Shown piece by piece: positions 25,745 through 37,080 of a stretch of 64,000 nt of DNA. The notes beneath the pieces are model-generated. The model was not told the DNA's origin and ran no database searches. It saw nothing but the letters and a program-made list of their open reading frames with translations. This DNA comes from Hypericum androsaemum. Lineage: Eukaryota > Streptophyta > Magnoliopsida > Malpighiales > Hypericaceae. Position numbers and translations under genes: made by a program. Position 1 is the first letter of the stretch. The number at the start of each line of letters is the position of its first letter. Location of the stretch: NCBI GenBank assembly GCA_963995505.1, contig OZ023181.1, positions 24,486,366-24,550,365 of the forward strand, in the 5' to 3' direction.

Positions 25745-25790
25745 CCCTCGCACAAAGTACGAGGTTGCAGCCGCTGGCCTCATTAAAAAC
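25745..25790 (-). other. Conserved LINE 3' UTR motif
   Basis: On the minus strand GAGGCCAGCGGCTGCAACCTC can pair GAGG with CCTC across a short loop. A close relative occurs in the LINE fragment at about 9441-9463 and a weaker one in the LINE piece at about 42175-42200. Shared 3' UTR elements may be what the reverse transcriptase recognises; that role is inference. Confidence 0.5.
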
Positions 25791-26013
25791 CTATCCAGTA
25801 AACCTGCCCTCAACAGGATAAACCCGGACTAGGAAAAGAGCACATCGCGGAAACCGCTCTAGCGATGACACTGCAAAAACTGGGTGACATGCACTGCCCA
25901 TGATACAACCGTACCCCAAAAAACCCAAAAGCGCCCAACCCGCACCCGAGAGGCCCTAACCCAACCCAACCCAACCCAGTAGGTGATCATGCTCCACTGC
26001 CATGCACAGTTCG

Positions 26014-29000
26014 TCAGGTGGACTCCATGTGCTCATCCGCCAAAATTGCTGATAACTCGATTGGAGGAAAAGAGAAAAACTGGAAACGCAACTCACCTGG
26101 CATTTGTAATTTTGTAAGCATGTGCGCTGCTCTATTTCCGCCACGTCTAACAAAGCCAAATGAAGCACACTCTAAAGCCTGCGCCGCCTCCTTGCAATCT
26201 GCCACCAAAAGTGCCAAGTTGCTTCTATCTTGCACCTGTCCATTCATTGCCTGCACAAGAGGTAAGCAGTCTGATTCAAAATAAACAAACCTATGTCCGA
26301 GAATCACAGCTAGCTCGATTCCCACAAGCATCCCATGGGCTTCCAGAATGGTCGGGTGGACCGGACTCTCATATTGCCTGACAAATCCTGCAATAAAATT
26401 ACCAAACTCGTCACGAACAATAGCCCCTACTTGGCCAGCTCCTGTAGGACCAACTCCCGCATCCGAGTTCACTTTGAACCACCCCGCCTCGGGTGGCCTC
26501 CACAGCTCTGAATGGGTGACTCTAGCAGTTGGAGCCTGGTAATTGGCCGTGACATAGTCAGACCACAGCATGTAGACCGATTCAAGGACACCTTGTGCAT
26601 CGTCAAAAGTATTATTCTTGAAGACCATTTCATTCCGAACTTTCCATATGCCCCACAACCAAGCCGCCCTACGACCTCTTTCCTCGCCAACAGGAGGTGC
26701 AAAAAGCTTCGTGCATGCCTGGGCAATTGAAAGTCCACGGAACATTTGCAGGTCAATCCCTGCTTTCCTCCACAGCACCTCAGTCAACCTGCACTCAAAG
26801 AATAGATGAAAGCCTGACTCTGCTACCTGCATACAGAAAGGGCAAACGATATCCACATCCATGCCTCTTTTCGAGATGTTAGTACGTAAAGGAAGATTAT
26901 CATCTAGAAGTCTCCACACAAAAGAGCGGATACGTGGGGGGCACTGTAAATGCCAAACCAAGTTCCAAACCTCCCGAGCATATGTTGGAATATTTGCCAG
27001 TTCAGAAGTCTCCCACCATGCCTGTAAATCAATAAAATAACCCGATCTCACCGTATAGATACCATCTTTGGTATGACGCCACCGAATAGTATCCTCTGGA
27101 AGCCGGGCACTAAGGTGAATTGACCTAATCTGCTGCACCTCCTCCATCTTGAATAATCGCTCTAACAGTGGGCAGTTCCATTCTTTCGATCCCTCAAGCA
27201 GCAGATCAGACACATGTTGAAAGAAATCAGACCCCGGAGAAGAGTAACTAGGATGCCCTAGCTCCGAGCCCGGCAGCCAACGATCTTCCCAAATCTTGAC
27301 TTTTGCTCCGTCACCTATCCGCCACTCCAGGTTTGGGACTAACAGAGACATTCCAGCTTGGATACTTCGCCAGACATAACTTGGTCTATATCCAATACCT
27401 GCAGAACAAAAGTCTCCTCTAGGAAAGTACCTCGCTTTCAGAACTCTTGCATGTAAAGAATCGGGGAAGCACAATAGCCGTCAGGCCTGTTTTGCCAGCA
27501 TCGCCCTATTTGAGTTGACCAACCGACGAAATCCCAGGCCCCCTTCAGCCTTCGACCGACACATGCGAATCCAGCTGCGCCAGTGCACCTTCCTCTGACC
27601 CTCCTTGCTGCCCCAATAAAAAGCACATAGCTTCTTCTCAATTCTATCGCAAGTCTCAACTGGTAAACTAAAGCAGCTCATCACATAAGTGGGAATAGAT
27701 AGAAGCACAGATTTAATCAAGGTCTCCCGACCAGCTCTCGAGAGAAATTTTTCCTTCCAGCTACCAATCTTGGCATTGATCCTGTCCTCTATAGAAGAAA
27801 AGATAAGTCTCTTTGATCTACCCATTAAGGTAGGTAGCCCCAAATAAGTGTCCCCATCTTCACCCCTTCTCATTCCCAGAATGGAACATAGGCGGTTCTG
27901 ATCCGCTTCGCTCACATTCCTGCTAAAGTAAATCGAACTCTTCTGCATGTTCACCATTTGTCCTGATGCCCTAGAATAAATGCCCAGTAAGGAAAGGATG
28001 TTCCTGAGCTCCGTCTCTGTAGCCCTGGCAAATAAAAGGGAATCATCTGCGAAAAAGAGGTGAGTAACAGCTGGGGCGCCCCTGGCCACCTTAATTCCAT
28101 GGAGTTGCTGATCTCTCTCCGCCCGCCGAATAAGGGCAGCTAGGCCCTCTACACACAGTAAAAAGAGGTATGGGGATAACGGATCTCCTTGGCGTAACCC
28201 TCTACTCGGGATAAAAAAGTCTCCCACCTGTCCATTGACCTGCACAGCATATCTCACAGTACCGACACACCTCATTACCAAGTTAGTAAAATTCTCATGA
28301 AAACCTAAGGCCAGAAGCATCTTCTCAAGAAAAGTCCATTCAATCCTATCATAAGCTTTCATCATATCTAACTTTAGCGCACACCAACCTAAATTACCAG
28401 ACGTCTTTTTCTTCAGATAGTGATAGGACTCAAAGGCAACTATAGAATTATCCGTAATAAGTCGTCCCGGGACAAAAGCCCCTTGATTCTCATGAATGAT
28501 ATCATTAAGAAAAACCTTCAACCTGTTCGCAATGGTCTTAGTGATAATCTTCATAACGACGTTACACAAACTAATGGGTCTAAACTCTGCACAGCTAGTA
28601 GGGAGCTTAACCTTCGGGATGAGAGCAATTATAGTATCATTCAGGTAAGAGGGATCAGCCCCATCATTAAGAATGGCTAAAGAGGAACGAGTTACCGATG
28701 AGCCAACCACTTTCCAATGCTTCTCGAAAAATAAAGGGGGCATGCCATCAGGTCCGGGTGCTTTCGTCGGGTGCATCTCACACAGGGCTTTATACACCTC
28801 CTCTTTCGTGTAGGGGGCGGCTAGTTTAAGCTGCATCTCCTCCGTTACTCTCCTTTCCATTAAGTCACTCACCTCTGACACCTGCAAAATAGCTTCAGCA
28901 GAAAATAAGTTAGAGTAAAATCCCCTAAATGTACGTTCCAAGTTGGACCATCCTCTAATCTTTGCCCCGTCCGGACCAACCAGCTCGAGAATTTGATTTC

Positions 29001-30105
29001 TGACTCCTCTGCTCTTTGCTTTATGGTGGAAGAATTTGGTGTTACGATCCCCCTCACGAAGCCACTCCACCCGTGATCTCTGAGCCCACATAGCCTCCTC
29101 CCTAGAAAGCACTTCTTCTCTCCGCTGGACTAGATCTTTAAGATCAATCTTCCTCCTTGCAGTCAACGGTTGTTCTTGGATAGCTCCTATTTTCTTATCA
29201 ATCTCAGCCTTTTGTCTTTGCACATTACCAAAAATGGTTTTGTCCCAAACCTTCAAATGCTCCGCGCAGGCAGTCAATTTTGTAGCTATATTCGCCTCTC
29301 GAGTGCAGTCCCAGCTAAGATAAATTTCCTTTTCTATGTCCTTGTGTCTCTCCCACATTTGTTCAAAACGAAAGCGTCGATGTTGTGGTCGAGAGTCTTC
29401 AGCCCGCAGTTGAGAAACTAGTGGTGAGTGATCCGAACCCGTTCTCAAATAAGCCTCCACGCAGGTATGTGGGTATAGATTGAGCCACTCAGTTGTAGCA
29501 AAGACCCTATCTAATTTGCACTCAATATGATTTGGCTCCTCCTGTCCATTAGTCCACGTGAACCTAAGCCCCGTTTGCCGAACCTCAGTGAAACCACAAT
29601 AATGAATGACCTCCTGAAAAGCATCCAAACGCCTCTGGGGGATAATGTTGCCTCCTCTCTTTTCCGCCATAGAGATGATCTCATTGAAGTCCCCCCCACA
29701 AACCCAAGGTAATGTCAAACGTTCCTTCAGTTGTCGTAAGAGTGACCAAGAACGATGCCTCTCCTCCGTGTTCGGCCATCCATAAAAACCTGTAAATCTC
29801 CAACAAAAAGAATCCACGACTTCCACATCTATATGGTGGAGTGAGAAAGAAAGTAAAGAAATATCCATACCTCGATGCCACAGGAGGACGAGTCCGCCAC
29901 TACGCGCTCTACCCGTTCCCTGACAATCCACAAAAATACCACACTCGAAACCAAGTCTCCATTTAAGATTCTCAGCTTCAGTCTCCTTAAGTTTTGTTTC
30001 ACATAAAAATAATAAACTGGGATTACATGATCGAACCAGCCTATGCAGCTGGAGAACTGCACGCGGACTCCCCAATCCACGGCAGTTCCACCATATTACC
30101 TTCAT
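26014..30105 (-). pseudogene. LINE ORF2 (endonuclease-RT-RNase H), one premature stop
   Basis: One frame of 1364 codons, broken only by TGA at 27483-27481 (codon 875), where KQA-stop-RLLCFP stands in place of the family's KQAW; a single change in the Trp codon explains it. Domains in order: apurinic endonuclease (MKVIWWNCRGLGSP, WVCGGDFNEII, TGSDHSPL); reverse transcriptase (AEFRPISLCNVVMKII, LKLDMMKAYDRIEW, GLRQGDPLSPYLFLLCVE, catalytic FFADDSLLF); zf-RVT (CPRIRSFVWRLL-like region, CPFCMQVAESGFHLFFEC); RNase H (WFKVNSDAGVG, SDCLPLVQAM). ORF2 proteins nick DNA and copy element RNA at the nick. The stop removes zf-RVT and RNase H from the translated product but leaves the RT palm. Confidence 0.93.
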
Positions 30106-31631
30106 GGCTCCTGGCGGGGCTGCTTTGCAGCCTCCGCCTGGAATAGGGAAGGACCTGGAGCATCTGAAACAGCAGAAATCCGCTTGCTAACATGATACTC
30201 TTCGTCATCCCTGAAAACACCTTTCCTCTTCTCACCACAGATAAAGTCCATCTCCATATCTCCGAGCCCTACATCACCTGTTGTAATTCTTGCCCTTCGC
30301 TTCCATCCACGAACATTCTTGCTATCAATAGTTCCATTCCGAACCTGAACAGTTCCCATCTTCCTCGATTCTTCCTCATTTCCATCTTCCACGGCTGGAG
30401 GATGGACATCCACCTCACCTCTTGGATTGACCAAGTCCTTTTGCCTAACCAAATCAACAGTCTCCATGTCTTGTCCCGCTACAGTGACCATCCGCCTCTC
30501 ATCATTATAACAAGGTGTACGGAATTCCTCAACTCTATGTTGACTCGTCAGTTTAAGTGCCTGTTCCTGTACAATAAAAACACGTCTCTGAGGGGGTATA
30601 TAACGCGAGGGACAAACACAAAAAATAAACGATGTAGGGTTGGATGAAGCCTGGTGGAGGGAATGCGCCTCCCCCCTTTCTGAGGTATTGTGGGCTGAGG
30701 CAATGGCTCTTGGGCATCCCACCGGAAGCAGTTCCGATGCCTGGAGCGCAGACTGTAGCTCCGTCACGGCTGCTGACCCATCTTCCACCATGGATTCCGT
30801 CCTACTGTCAGGTTCCTGGGTTGGAGTTCTACTCCCTCGAACAAGCTGAGCCCTCATATTAGCATAAGAGAAGCGTTCTAAATCTGGGTTAGGTGATCGC
30901 CGCGATACATAGGGTGGAGCCCGAAGCCATTCTCCATATGTCTCCTGTGATGGAACCCTTGAGACATCTTCCTCCTCCAAATCGCACAGTTTCTCAATGT
31001 GTCCAAGGCAGCCGCATCGATAGCAAAAGGACATAAGCTTCTCATACTTGAAAGTAACCCTAGCGATCACATCACCTCCAAGCTTGATCATCTTTGACTT
31101 TAACAGGGCAACCCTAACATCCAGCTGCACTCGAATTCGAAGGAAATTTCCTTTCAGCTCATCTGATTCATCCATGGCCAGAAAAGACCCCAACACGTTC
31201 CCTAGTGCTTTAGCTGTAATCAGGTTATAGCCTCCCATTGGTAGATCATGCACTCGAATCCACACCGGAACATGAAAGAGATCAATAACAGAAGGTTGAA
31301 CCTCATCAGACACCTCCTGAAGGAGGAGAAAATTCTTATCAAATAACCACGGTTGGTCACCCATAACCCTTTCTAAATCACGTCGATCATTGAAACGGCA
31401 CATAAATCGATTGCGCCCTATCTCGGAGAATCTCAAACCCTTCCGTGAACGCCAAACTTCCTTCATCACCGTACAGAAAGCCCTTGAGTTGACCGTCTTT
31501 TCAGACCAAACCATCCCGACCAACTCCGTAGTCGCATGTGCCTGGGTCAGTCCAGTGAGATCCGCCGATAGGTCCAAAACATCTTGGTCGGTCTGGCCAC
31601 GGAGCTCTAGGGCCACCGCTCTAGATTCCAT
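30102..31631 (-). CDS. LINE ORF1 protein (DUF4283 plus zinc knuckle)
   Basis: 509 residues, uninterrupted. Residues of about 30-190 match the DUF4283 domain usual in plant L1 ORF1 (WRSRKGLRFSEIGRNRFMC, GDQPWLFDKNFLLLQ, VPVWIRVHDLP). A CX2CX4HX4C knuckle, CYRCGCLGHIEKLC, follows at about residues 202-215; the C-terminal half is low in recognisable structure. Such proteins bind the element's RNA. The stop codon overlaps the ORF2 start in ATGA, suggesting coupled translation. Confidence 0.9.
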   Translation of the reverse strand: MESRAVALELRGQTDQDVLDLSADLTGLTQAHATTELVGMVWSEKTVNSRAFCTVMKEVWRSRKGLRFSEIGRNRFMCRFNDRRDLERVMGDQPWLFDKNFLLLQEVSDEVQPSVIDLFHVPVWIRVHDLPMGGYNLITAKALGNVLGSFLAMDESDELKGNFLRIRVQLDVRVALLKSKMIKLGGDVIARVTFKYEKLMSFCYRCGCLGHIEKLCDLEEEDVSRVPSQETYGEWLRAPPYVSRRSPNPDLERFSYANMRAQLVRGSRTPTQEPDSRTESMVEDGSAAVTELQSALQASELLPVGCPRAIASAHNTSERGEAHSLHQASSNPTSFIFCVCPSRYIPPQRRVFIVQEQALKLTSQHRVEEFRTPCYNDERRMVTVAGQDMETVDLVRQKDLVNPRGEVDVHPPAVEDGNEEESRKMGTVQVRNGTIDSKNVRGWKRRARITTGDVGLGDMEMDFICGEKRKGVFRDDEEYHVSKRISAVSDAPGPSLFQAEAAKQPRQEP

Positions 31632-31979
31632 GGACCTTATTATCCAAAGTATAGCTCTCTACTGTTGTGAAAAGAGAAACGAAGTTCTAGCAAAGGAGAG
31701 AGACAGCGATAACGGCGGGTGAGCGATGAGGAGCGGGCAATGACGGCGGCAAACGGACGGAGGCGGCTGCGACGGTGGAGGTTGGGGAGGATGGAGGGTG
31801 GAGAGACAGCAAAAGACGATGACGGCAGGCGAGTGGAGAGGAGTGGGCGGTGATGGCTAGGTGAGCTCACGGCGGATCAAGCGGCAAGGAAGGCGATGAT
31901 GGCGGGACGAGCACTTAGGAGCGGGCTGTGATGGCTAGGTGATGTAGGACCGGATGCGATGATGGAGGTTGGAGGGGGA

Positions 31980-32030
31980 TGGAGGTTGGAGGGGGATGGA
32001 GGATGGAGGTTGGAGCGGCGGAAAGAAAAG
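31980..32030. repeat. G-rich short repeats in the LINE 5' UTR
   Basis: GATGGAGGTTGGAGGGG recurs about four times in tandem with small variation on the plus strand. It lies within the LINE 5' UTR, where internal promoter repeats are common. Confidence 0.6.
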
Positions 32031-32496
32031 CTAAAGCCCTAAGAAGCTCCACTTAGGGAGAGAGTACTCCACTGAGGGAGAGAGTGCTCCACGCGGATTT
32101 CCTCTCTAAGCATATTTTGACTATAAGATATGATTACGCCATTTCCAATACTCCATTTAAATTTTTGCACTGATATGTATTTAGATGATATGAAAAAAGT
32201 TAACCTACCTCAAATATTAAAGTACGCGGTTAATAAAAATTAGTGAGTATCTTTTTCCTCGATTTCTACTGAAAGAAAATAAACCAGGTGGCTGCTGACA
32301 TCCGGGTCGGTCGTCCGGGACCAGACGACACCGAACAGAGTAAAACGCAAGATAGAAATATCCCAAAAGATGGAGACGAAAGGTTCACTCCATGGTAGAA
32401 CTGGAGCCAAGGGTTCAGCGGTCTTAGATTGCTTCTCTCTCCTCCTCTTCCACCTTCTCGCTATCGGTAGTCGAGAGAGAGAGAGAGAGAAGAGAG

Positions 32497-34209
32497 ATGG
32501 GAAGCACTCTCATCCCGCACGTGCGCCTCCACTCTATCCGCCCCACCACCCCGGTCCCACTCATCAACAAACCCAAACTCAGAGCGACGCGGCTCGGATT
32601 CCGGAGTAACAGGAGAAGGGGTGGTAGGCTCGTCGTCTCCCCCGCCACCATCGACGATGACGTCACCCGCCAAGACTCCGCCCCCAGCACCTCCTCTGCC
32701 CTCGAGGACAGGCCTGGTAATCTCCACCTCGTCCAATTTACTTGAAGTTTCCTCCTATATGATAATGGGTTATTAGCTGCGAAGGTAAAATATCGGATTT
32801 TTATACTTGGGAAGGTCAAAGGTATAATTTTTTTTTACTTGGGAAGGTCAAAGATGTGATTTTTTTTTGCTTAGGATTGATTATTATTGTGCGCAGGAGG
32901 AGAGTTAGACAGGGAAACGAAAGGGGGCGCAATCTATGACTTTTTGTATCCGAGCAAGGACCTGCTCCCGGATGACCAGGAGATGACTATATTCGACCAT
33001 CTGGAAGAGCTCAGGGAGAGGATCTTCGTCTCGGTTTTGGCGGTTGGTGGTGCCATCATCGGATGCTTTGCCTACTCCAAGGAGCTCATTATGATACTTG
33101 AAGCTCCTGTTAAGACGCAAGGCGTCCGGTTCTTGCAACTTGCCCCCGGTGAATTCTTCTTCACCACGTTGAAGGTTAGCAACCCCGTTCCCTTCCTCCC
33201 AAGTGCCGCCCTGATGTCTAAGTGTGACCAAGTTAGCACGTGCAGTCAAGTGTTTGCTAGTTAGTGTGCAAAACGATTAGTAGAGGCAAATGCCAAGCAC
33301 TGCTTTTGTCCTGGTTCGCCTAGTAGGAGCCTTGTAGGAAATAGACACATTGGGTTGGCAACCTTTCTTATTGCTGAAGAGAGGGTTGAGCAGTAGGCAA
33401 CTTCGGTTGGCAATATCCATTACGTGCTTGGCCAGATGCACAAGAAAAAGTTATCATTTTTTGCTTGATATAGGTCTGTCGTCTCCAAATATGAGGCTGG
33501 AAATTTGTTCCTTGAGTGAGTCTTTTGTTGCCTCTGCAGGTATCAGGGTACTGCGGTATCCTTTTGGGAAGTCCCATTATTCTCTATGAGATCATAGCCT
33601 TTGTTCTTCCTGGTCTAACGAAGGCAGAGCGAAGGTTCTTGGGGCCAATTGTGTTGGGTTCCTCGGTGTTGTTCTATGCTGGAATCGCCTTCTCATACTT
33701 TGTTCTTGCCCCGGCAGCCTTGAATTTCTTTGTTAGTTATGCAGAAGGGGTCGTGGAATCGTTGTGGTCCATTGATCAGTACTTTGAGTTTGTGCTGGTG
33801 CTCATGTTCAGCACTGGCTTGTCTTTCCAGGTAATTAGCCTCGTACTTGGACTTGTCACCCACTACTTAGCTGTCAATTGCAATATCTCACATCCTCGAA
33901 CCATGAATCTACCTCGTAACCTTTAACGAGATGTGCCAATTTGTCTCGTAAACTGCGCTCTGTGATTAGTGGGTCTAATCTGACCCTCATACCCTGCAGG
34001 TCCCTGTTATACAGCTTCTGCTCGGACAAGTCGGTATAGTGACGGGAGACCAGATGCTCTCAATATGGAGATATGTTGTTGTGGGTGCTGTTGTCGCTGC
34101 CGCCGTGCTCACGCCATCAACAGACCCTCTCACGCAGATGCTTCTCGCGGGGCCACTTCTGGGTCTTTACTTTGGCGGTGCGTGGATGGTCAAGTTTATT
34201 GGCCGGTGA
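32497..34209 (+). CDS. TATC: Sec-independent protein translocase TatC, chloroplastic
   Basis: A complete 332-residue protein in four exons: 32497-32716, 32897-33174, 33540-33830, 34000-34209 (TGA). Junction phases agree. TatC is the core receptor of the thylakoid twin-arginine pathway and works with Hcf106 and Tha4 to move folded proteins into the lumen. The N-terminal 70 or so residues are a Ser/Arg-rich transit peptide. The mature part begins with the signature [12 protein letters not shown], then six membrane spans: [86 protein letters not shown] and the last near [16 protein letters not shown]. The start is the first ATG after a GA-repeat leader and gives the right transit-peptide length. 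The LINE lies immediately upstream. Confidence 0.96.
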
Positions 34210-34574
34210 TCGATCGTCTCATCTCACGGCCTGAATCGCCAAAGGATACTTTTAGTCTTAGTTGAGCGTGCATTCAGGGAGTGATGGCCCCTCTATATGA
34301 CGCAAGAGGATGTAATATAGTATAACTATCCATATTCAATGTTAATATCAGCTATTACCAAAGAAAAATGATAAGAGGTAAAAAAAAAAGGGAGTAGAAC
34401 AAAATCTCATACTCCTATTTCTTTTTCAGTTCCCATCTCACATCTTATTACTCTCTTGACGATAATGATGTAATAATGTCTAGATTTCAATTGGTCACCA
34501 CCTCCTTCCCTTTCCAAATGTAAACCATCAAAGCAAGAAGCCCCCAAGGACAATACTTGCATCCCTGCCAATTA
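34210..34574. other. TatC 3' UTR and short intergenic stretch
   Basis: Presumed TatC 3' UTR followed by AT-rich DNA up to the P450 relic. Nothing else seen. Confidence 0.4.
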
Positions 34575-35095
34575 AGGACAATACTGTGTAGTGTAGCAAT
34601 GAGAGGCACAAATCTTGTTTCCTCCGAGCAGCAATTCCAACAACTTGAGAGACATGCCTCCGGTTTTAGACCATCGGGAAGCTCCCAGAGCAAGCTGGCC
34701 AGGGTCACCAACCAGCTCAATGGTGGACGAATCCTTGTTCCGGCACCAACCAAAAGGGATGAGGCGAGGCTGCCTTTGTAATCAATAGAACTTTGGAAGA
34801 ACCTCTCGGGATAAAACTTTATCTGCTTCTGCCCATAGTTGCGGAGGATCTCTTCCATACATTGACGAGTAGTCTCGTTTTCGAAGGTATCTCTCGTACC
34901 CGTTGATCGTGAGACTGACTATCTCGGGATTCTCTTGGGAGTAACAGGCCTTTGATGACTACACTACATCCATGTACTTGAGCTGTTGATGGATATGTGA
35001 CTCATCAATACCAGATTCGTTTCGAAAAAGCTGCCTCACCTCGGCTTGTACCTTTTCCTTAACTTCTGGGTGCCTTGCGGTTTCTAATATTGTAG
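34575..35095 (-). pseudogene. CYP71-type cytochrome P450, C-terminal relic
   Basis: Pieces of a P450 C-terminal half lie in different minus-strand frames: HPEVKEKVQAEVRQLF and HIHQQLKYMDVV (J/K-helix region), LLLPRES and IPSKTRLLVNVW, FYPERFFQSSIDYKGS (the PERF region), GAGTRIRPPLS (the heme loop, in which the Cys of the family's RxCPG is not present as read), and LASLLWELPDGLKPE. Order and wording resemble the CYP71 clan A group, CYP71D-like. Frameshifts, stops and the altered heme loop make it non-functional. Its 5' side is replaced at about 35095 by AT-rich and LTR-like DNA. Confidence 0.82.
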
Positions 35096-35179
35096 TTACT
35101 GAATAGAAGGTTTTAGTATCTAAAATATAAAATTTTACAACTTTTCTGACCTCATTTATATGATTTAGTATATTTGACT

Positions 35180-37080
35180 TGGAGTGCAAATATTTTGTAT
35201 TTAGGAAAGTGAGGCTTGACACGAAGTCCACGTCTATGGGGACGAGAGTTAATTTGAAGCCTACACCTATGGAGTCGATGCCTAGCACGAAGTCAAGAAA
35301 AAAGGCTTTGGCATTTCCACAAGCAAATGGTGGGCACCAAGGCAGCCACACCCATTTTCAGTAAATTGGCCGTAACTTTGAATGCAAGGCTCGGAATGAA
35401 ATGATTCTTGTGGCTATGGATATATGTGGAAAATATCTCCAACTTCATGTTTCTAAGGCATTGTCCAATTCTTCTTGGGAGAGGGTCAAAATAAAGCTTC
35501 AAGTCTCGGTGCCGGTTTCATCATAGAGGGTCGTCGAAGTATAGCAAGTCGGCCATATCTTTTGAATCAAAGGTCAGATTGATATGATTCAAGTTGCTGT
35601 GCAAAGTCAAAACGTATATCTACAATTTTGTAATCCATACATCTTCAGATTCGAAGCGTAAAAGAGTTAAAAGTGCATTTGAAGTGCTTGCACCTAGGGC
35701 AGGCGCAAAGGTTGTGCCTAGTTGCTTCCTCCAGGTAGGTGCAAGACATGTGCCTAGTCTTTTCCCCTAGGTAGGCGCAAGACTGCGCCTAGTTGCTTCC
35801 TCTAGGTAGATGCAAGAATTGTACCTAGTTTCTTCCTCTGGGTAGGTGCAAGGCTACACCTAATTGCTTCCTCCGAGTAGGCGCAAGGTTGCGCCTAGTC
35901 TCTTCCTCCAGGTAGGAGCAAGGTTGCGCCTGGTCTCCTCCTCTAGGTAGGCACAAGGTTGTGCAAGGGGTACCTCCTCCCGACAGATGCACATGGTACA
36001 AGGGTCTGTCATCCCTCCATGTAGATGCAAGACACCAGACTGGGCACAAGGTCCCCAGAGATGGAGAGGTAAGTGCACGACCTCTACCCATTCCAAGTTG
36101 ATGCAATGTCAAACTTTCTCCAAGATGAAGCAGCACCAAACTCCTCTGGGTAGGCGCAAGGGTTGCGCCAGGTGTCTCCTCTCCAGGGAGGCGCAAGGGT
36201 TGCGCCTAACATCTCCTCTCCGGGGAGGCGAAAGGGCTGCGCCTAGCATTTTCTCTCCGGGGACTCACAAGGCTTGCACCTGGTGTCCTCTCCCTGGGAG
36301 GCGCAAAGCGCCTGGTGGCTTCCTCTGGGAAGGCGTGAGGCTTGCGCCTTGAGAGATGATTACAAACGAGCACGAAGTAACCTGGTTGGTGGCGTGTCGA
36401 TGACCGTTCGAGAAGAGTTCAAAGGGAGTCAGCTCAGCCAGCCCGCCTTGAAGGTGTTCTCGATCCATCTTGGTCTGTTTAGGATGGATATTTGGGCCGG
36501 TACGCTGAGTTGTCTGAGGACACGGCTTAGGTTTTCCTATACAAGGCCGAGGCAAAATTTTCCTATATTGAGCCGGGTTCTCCTATATTCGGCAACGACT
36601 TAGGTTTTCCTATATTGAGTCGGATCTTCTTATATTAGACACAACTTAAGTCGGGTTTACCTATTTGGAACACGACCTAATTGGAGTTTTCCTACTTTGA
36701 ATAAGCCAAGGCTAGGTTAAGGTGCTCTATATAAGAAGAGCTTGAGCAAGGAAGATCATGCATCACAAATCATAACAACTAAACCCTGCTTTTCTCTCTT
36801 GTATCTTTTTTCCTTTTCCTAGTATAGCTTAGTCACTTTTTTTTCCCTCTAAGTTAGGCCAATTTTGGGATGACCACTCCAAATCTGTCCTTGGTCTTCT
36901 TGACCTTCTTGTACCCTTTTCTCTGCCACAAAATAATTATTTATTAATTTTATTAACGTGAGTCTCATATTATTGAAATCTATCATCAATTTCTATCGGG
37001 AATAGAGTTCTGTTACGTGTGTATGGTTATTATTTAGATCTCAACTTTTTATTGAAAACTTACAAACGTTTTTGATTGAT
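35180..37080 (+). mobile_element. LTR-retrotransposon debris, probably Gypsy-type LTR
   Basis: Non-coding sequence with LTR-like features: a hairpin minisatellite (35690-36350), repeated TTTTCCTATAT-type motifs from about 36530 to 36710, a good TATA box (CTCTATATAAG at about 36734) and C/T-rich downstream DNA. No paired LTR or internal coding part is left, so the classification rests on appearance. It separates the CYP71 relic from the intact CYP81 gene. Confidence 0.4.
35690..36350. repeat. 35-bp hairpin-forming minisatellite
   Basis: At least seven consecutive diverged units between about 35690 and 35970 follow the pattern AGGTAGGCGCAAGNNTGCGC then CTAGTTGCTTCCTCT. Each unit holds an inverted repeat, AGGCGCA-n4-TGCGCCT, so each strand can form a tandem row of small stems. 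After a break, related units with CTCCGGGGAGGC resume from about 36140 to 36350. Open frames through here are by-products of GC-rich repetition. Confidence 0.78.

Larger units (their letters stand above)
25478..32092 (-). mobile_element. Full-length L1-type LINE, 6.6 kb, with TSD
   Basis: A minus-strand non-LTR retrotransposon. A 12-base T run at 25478-25489 is the poly(A) tail; the 10-bp GCGGATTTCC occurs at both borders (25468-25477 and 32093-32102) as target-site duplication. Layout from its 5' end: a GC-rich 5' UTR (32092-31632) with imperfect GGATGGAGGTTGGAG repeats, ORF1 (31631-30102), ORF2 (30105-26014), and a 3' UTR of about 520 bp. It looks full length. One stop codon breaks ORF2. 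It is inserted within an older LINE relic and its 5' end lies about 400 bp upstream of the TatC start codon, in the opposite orientation. Confidence 0.93.

Noticed and set aside
28420..28680. Plus-strand frames within 26.0-31.6 kb
   Set aside because: They are complements of the LINE ORF1 and ORF2 coding sequence and have no features of their own.
32905..33249. Minus-strand open frame across TatC exon 2
   Set aside because: It is the complement of the TatC coding exon, which has clear family signatures.
35690..36350. Regularly spaced repeats as a CRISPR array
   Set aside because: The genome is a plant nuclear genome, the units are contiguous without unique spacers, and no cas gene is present.
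35825..36603. Several 80-120-residue open frames on both strands
   Set aside because: They arise from the 35-bp GC-rich hairpin repeat, show only repetitive peptides and have no conserved domain.
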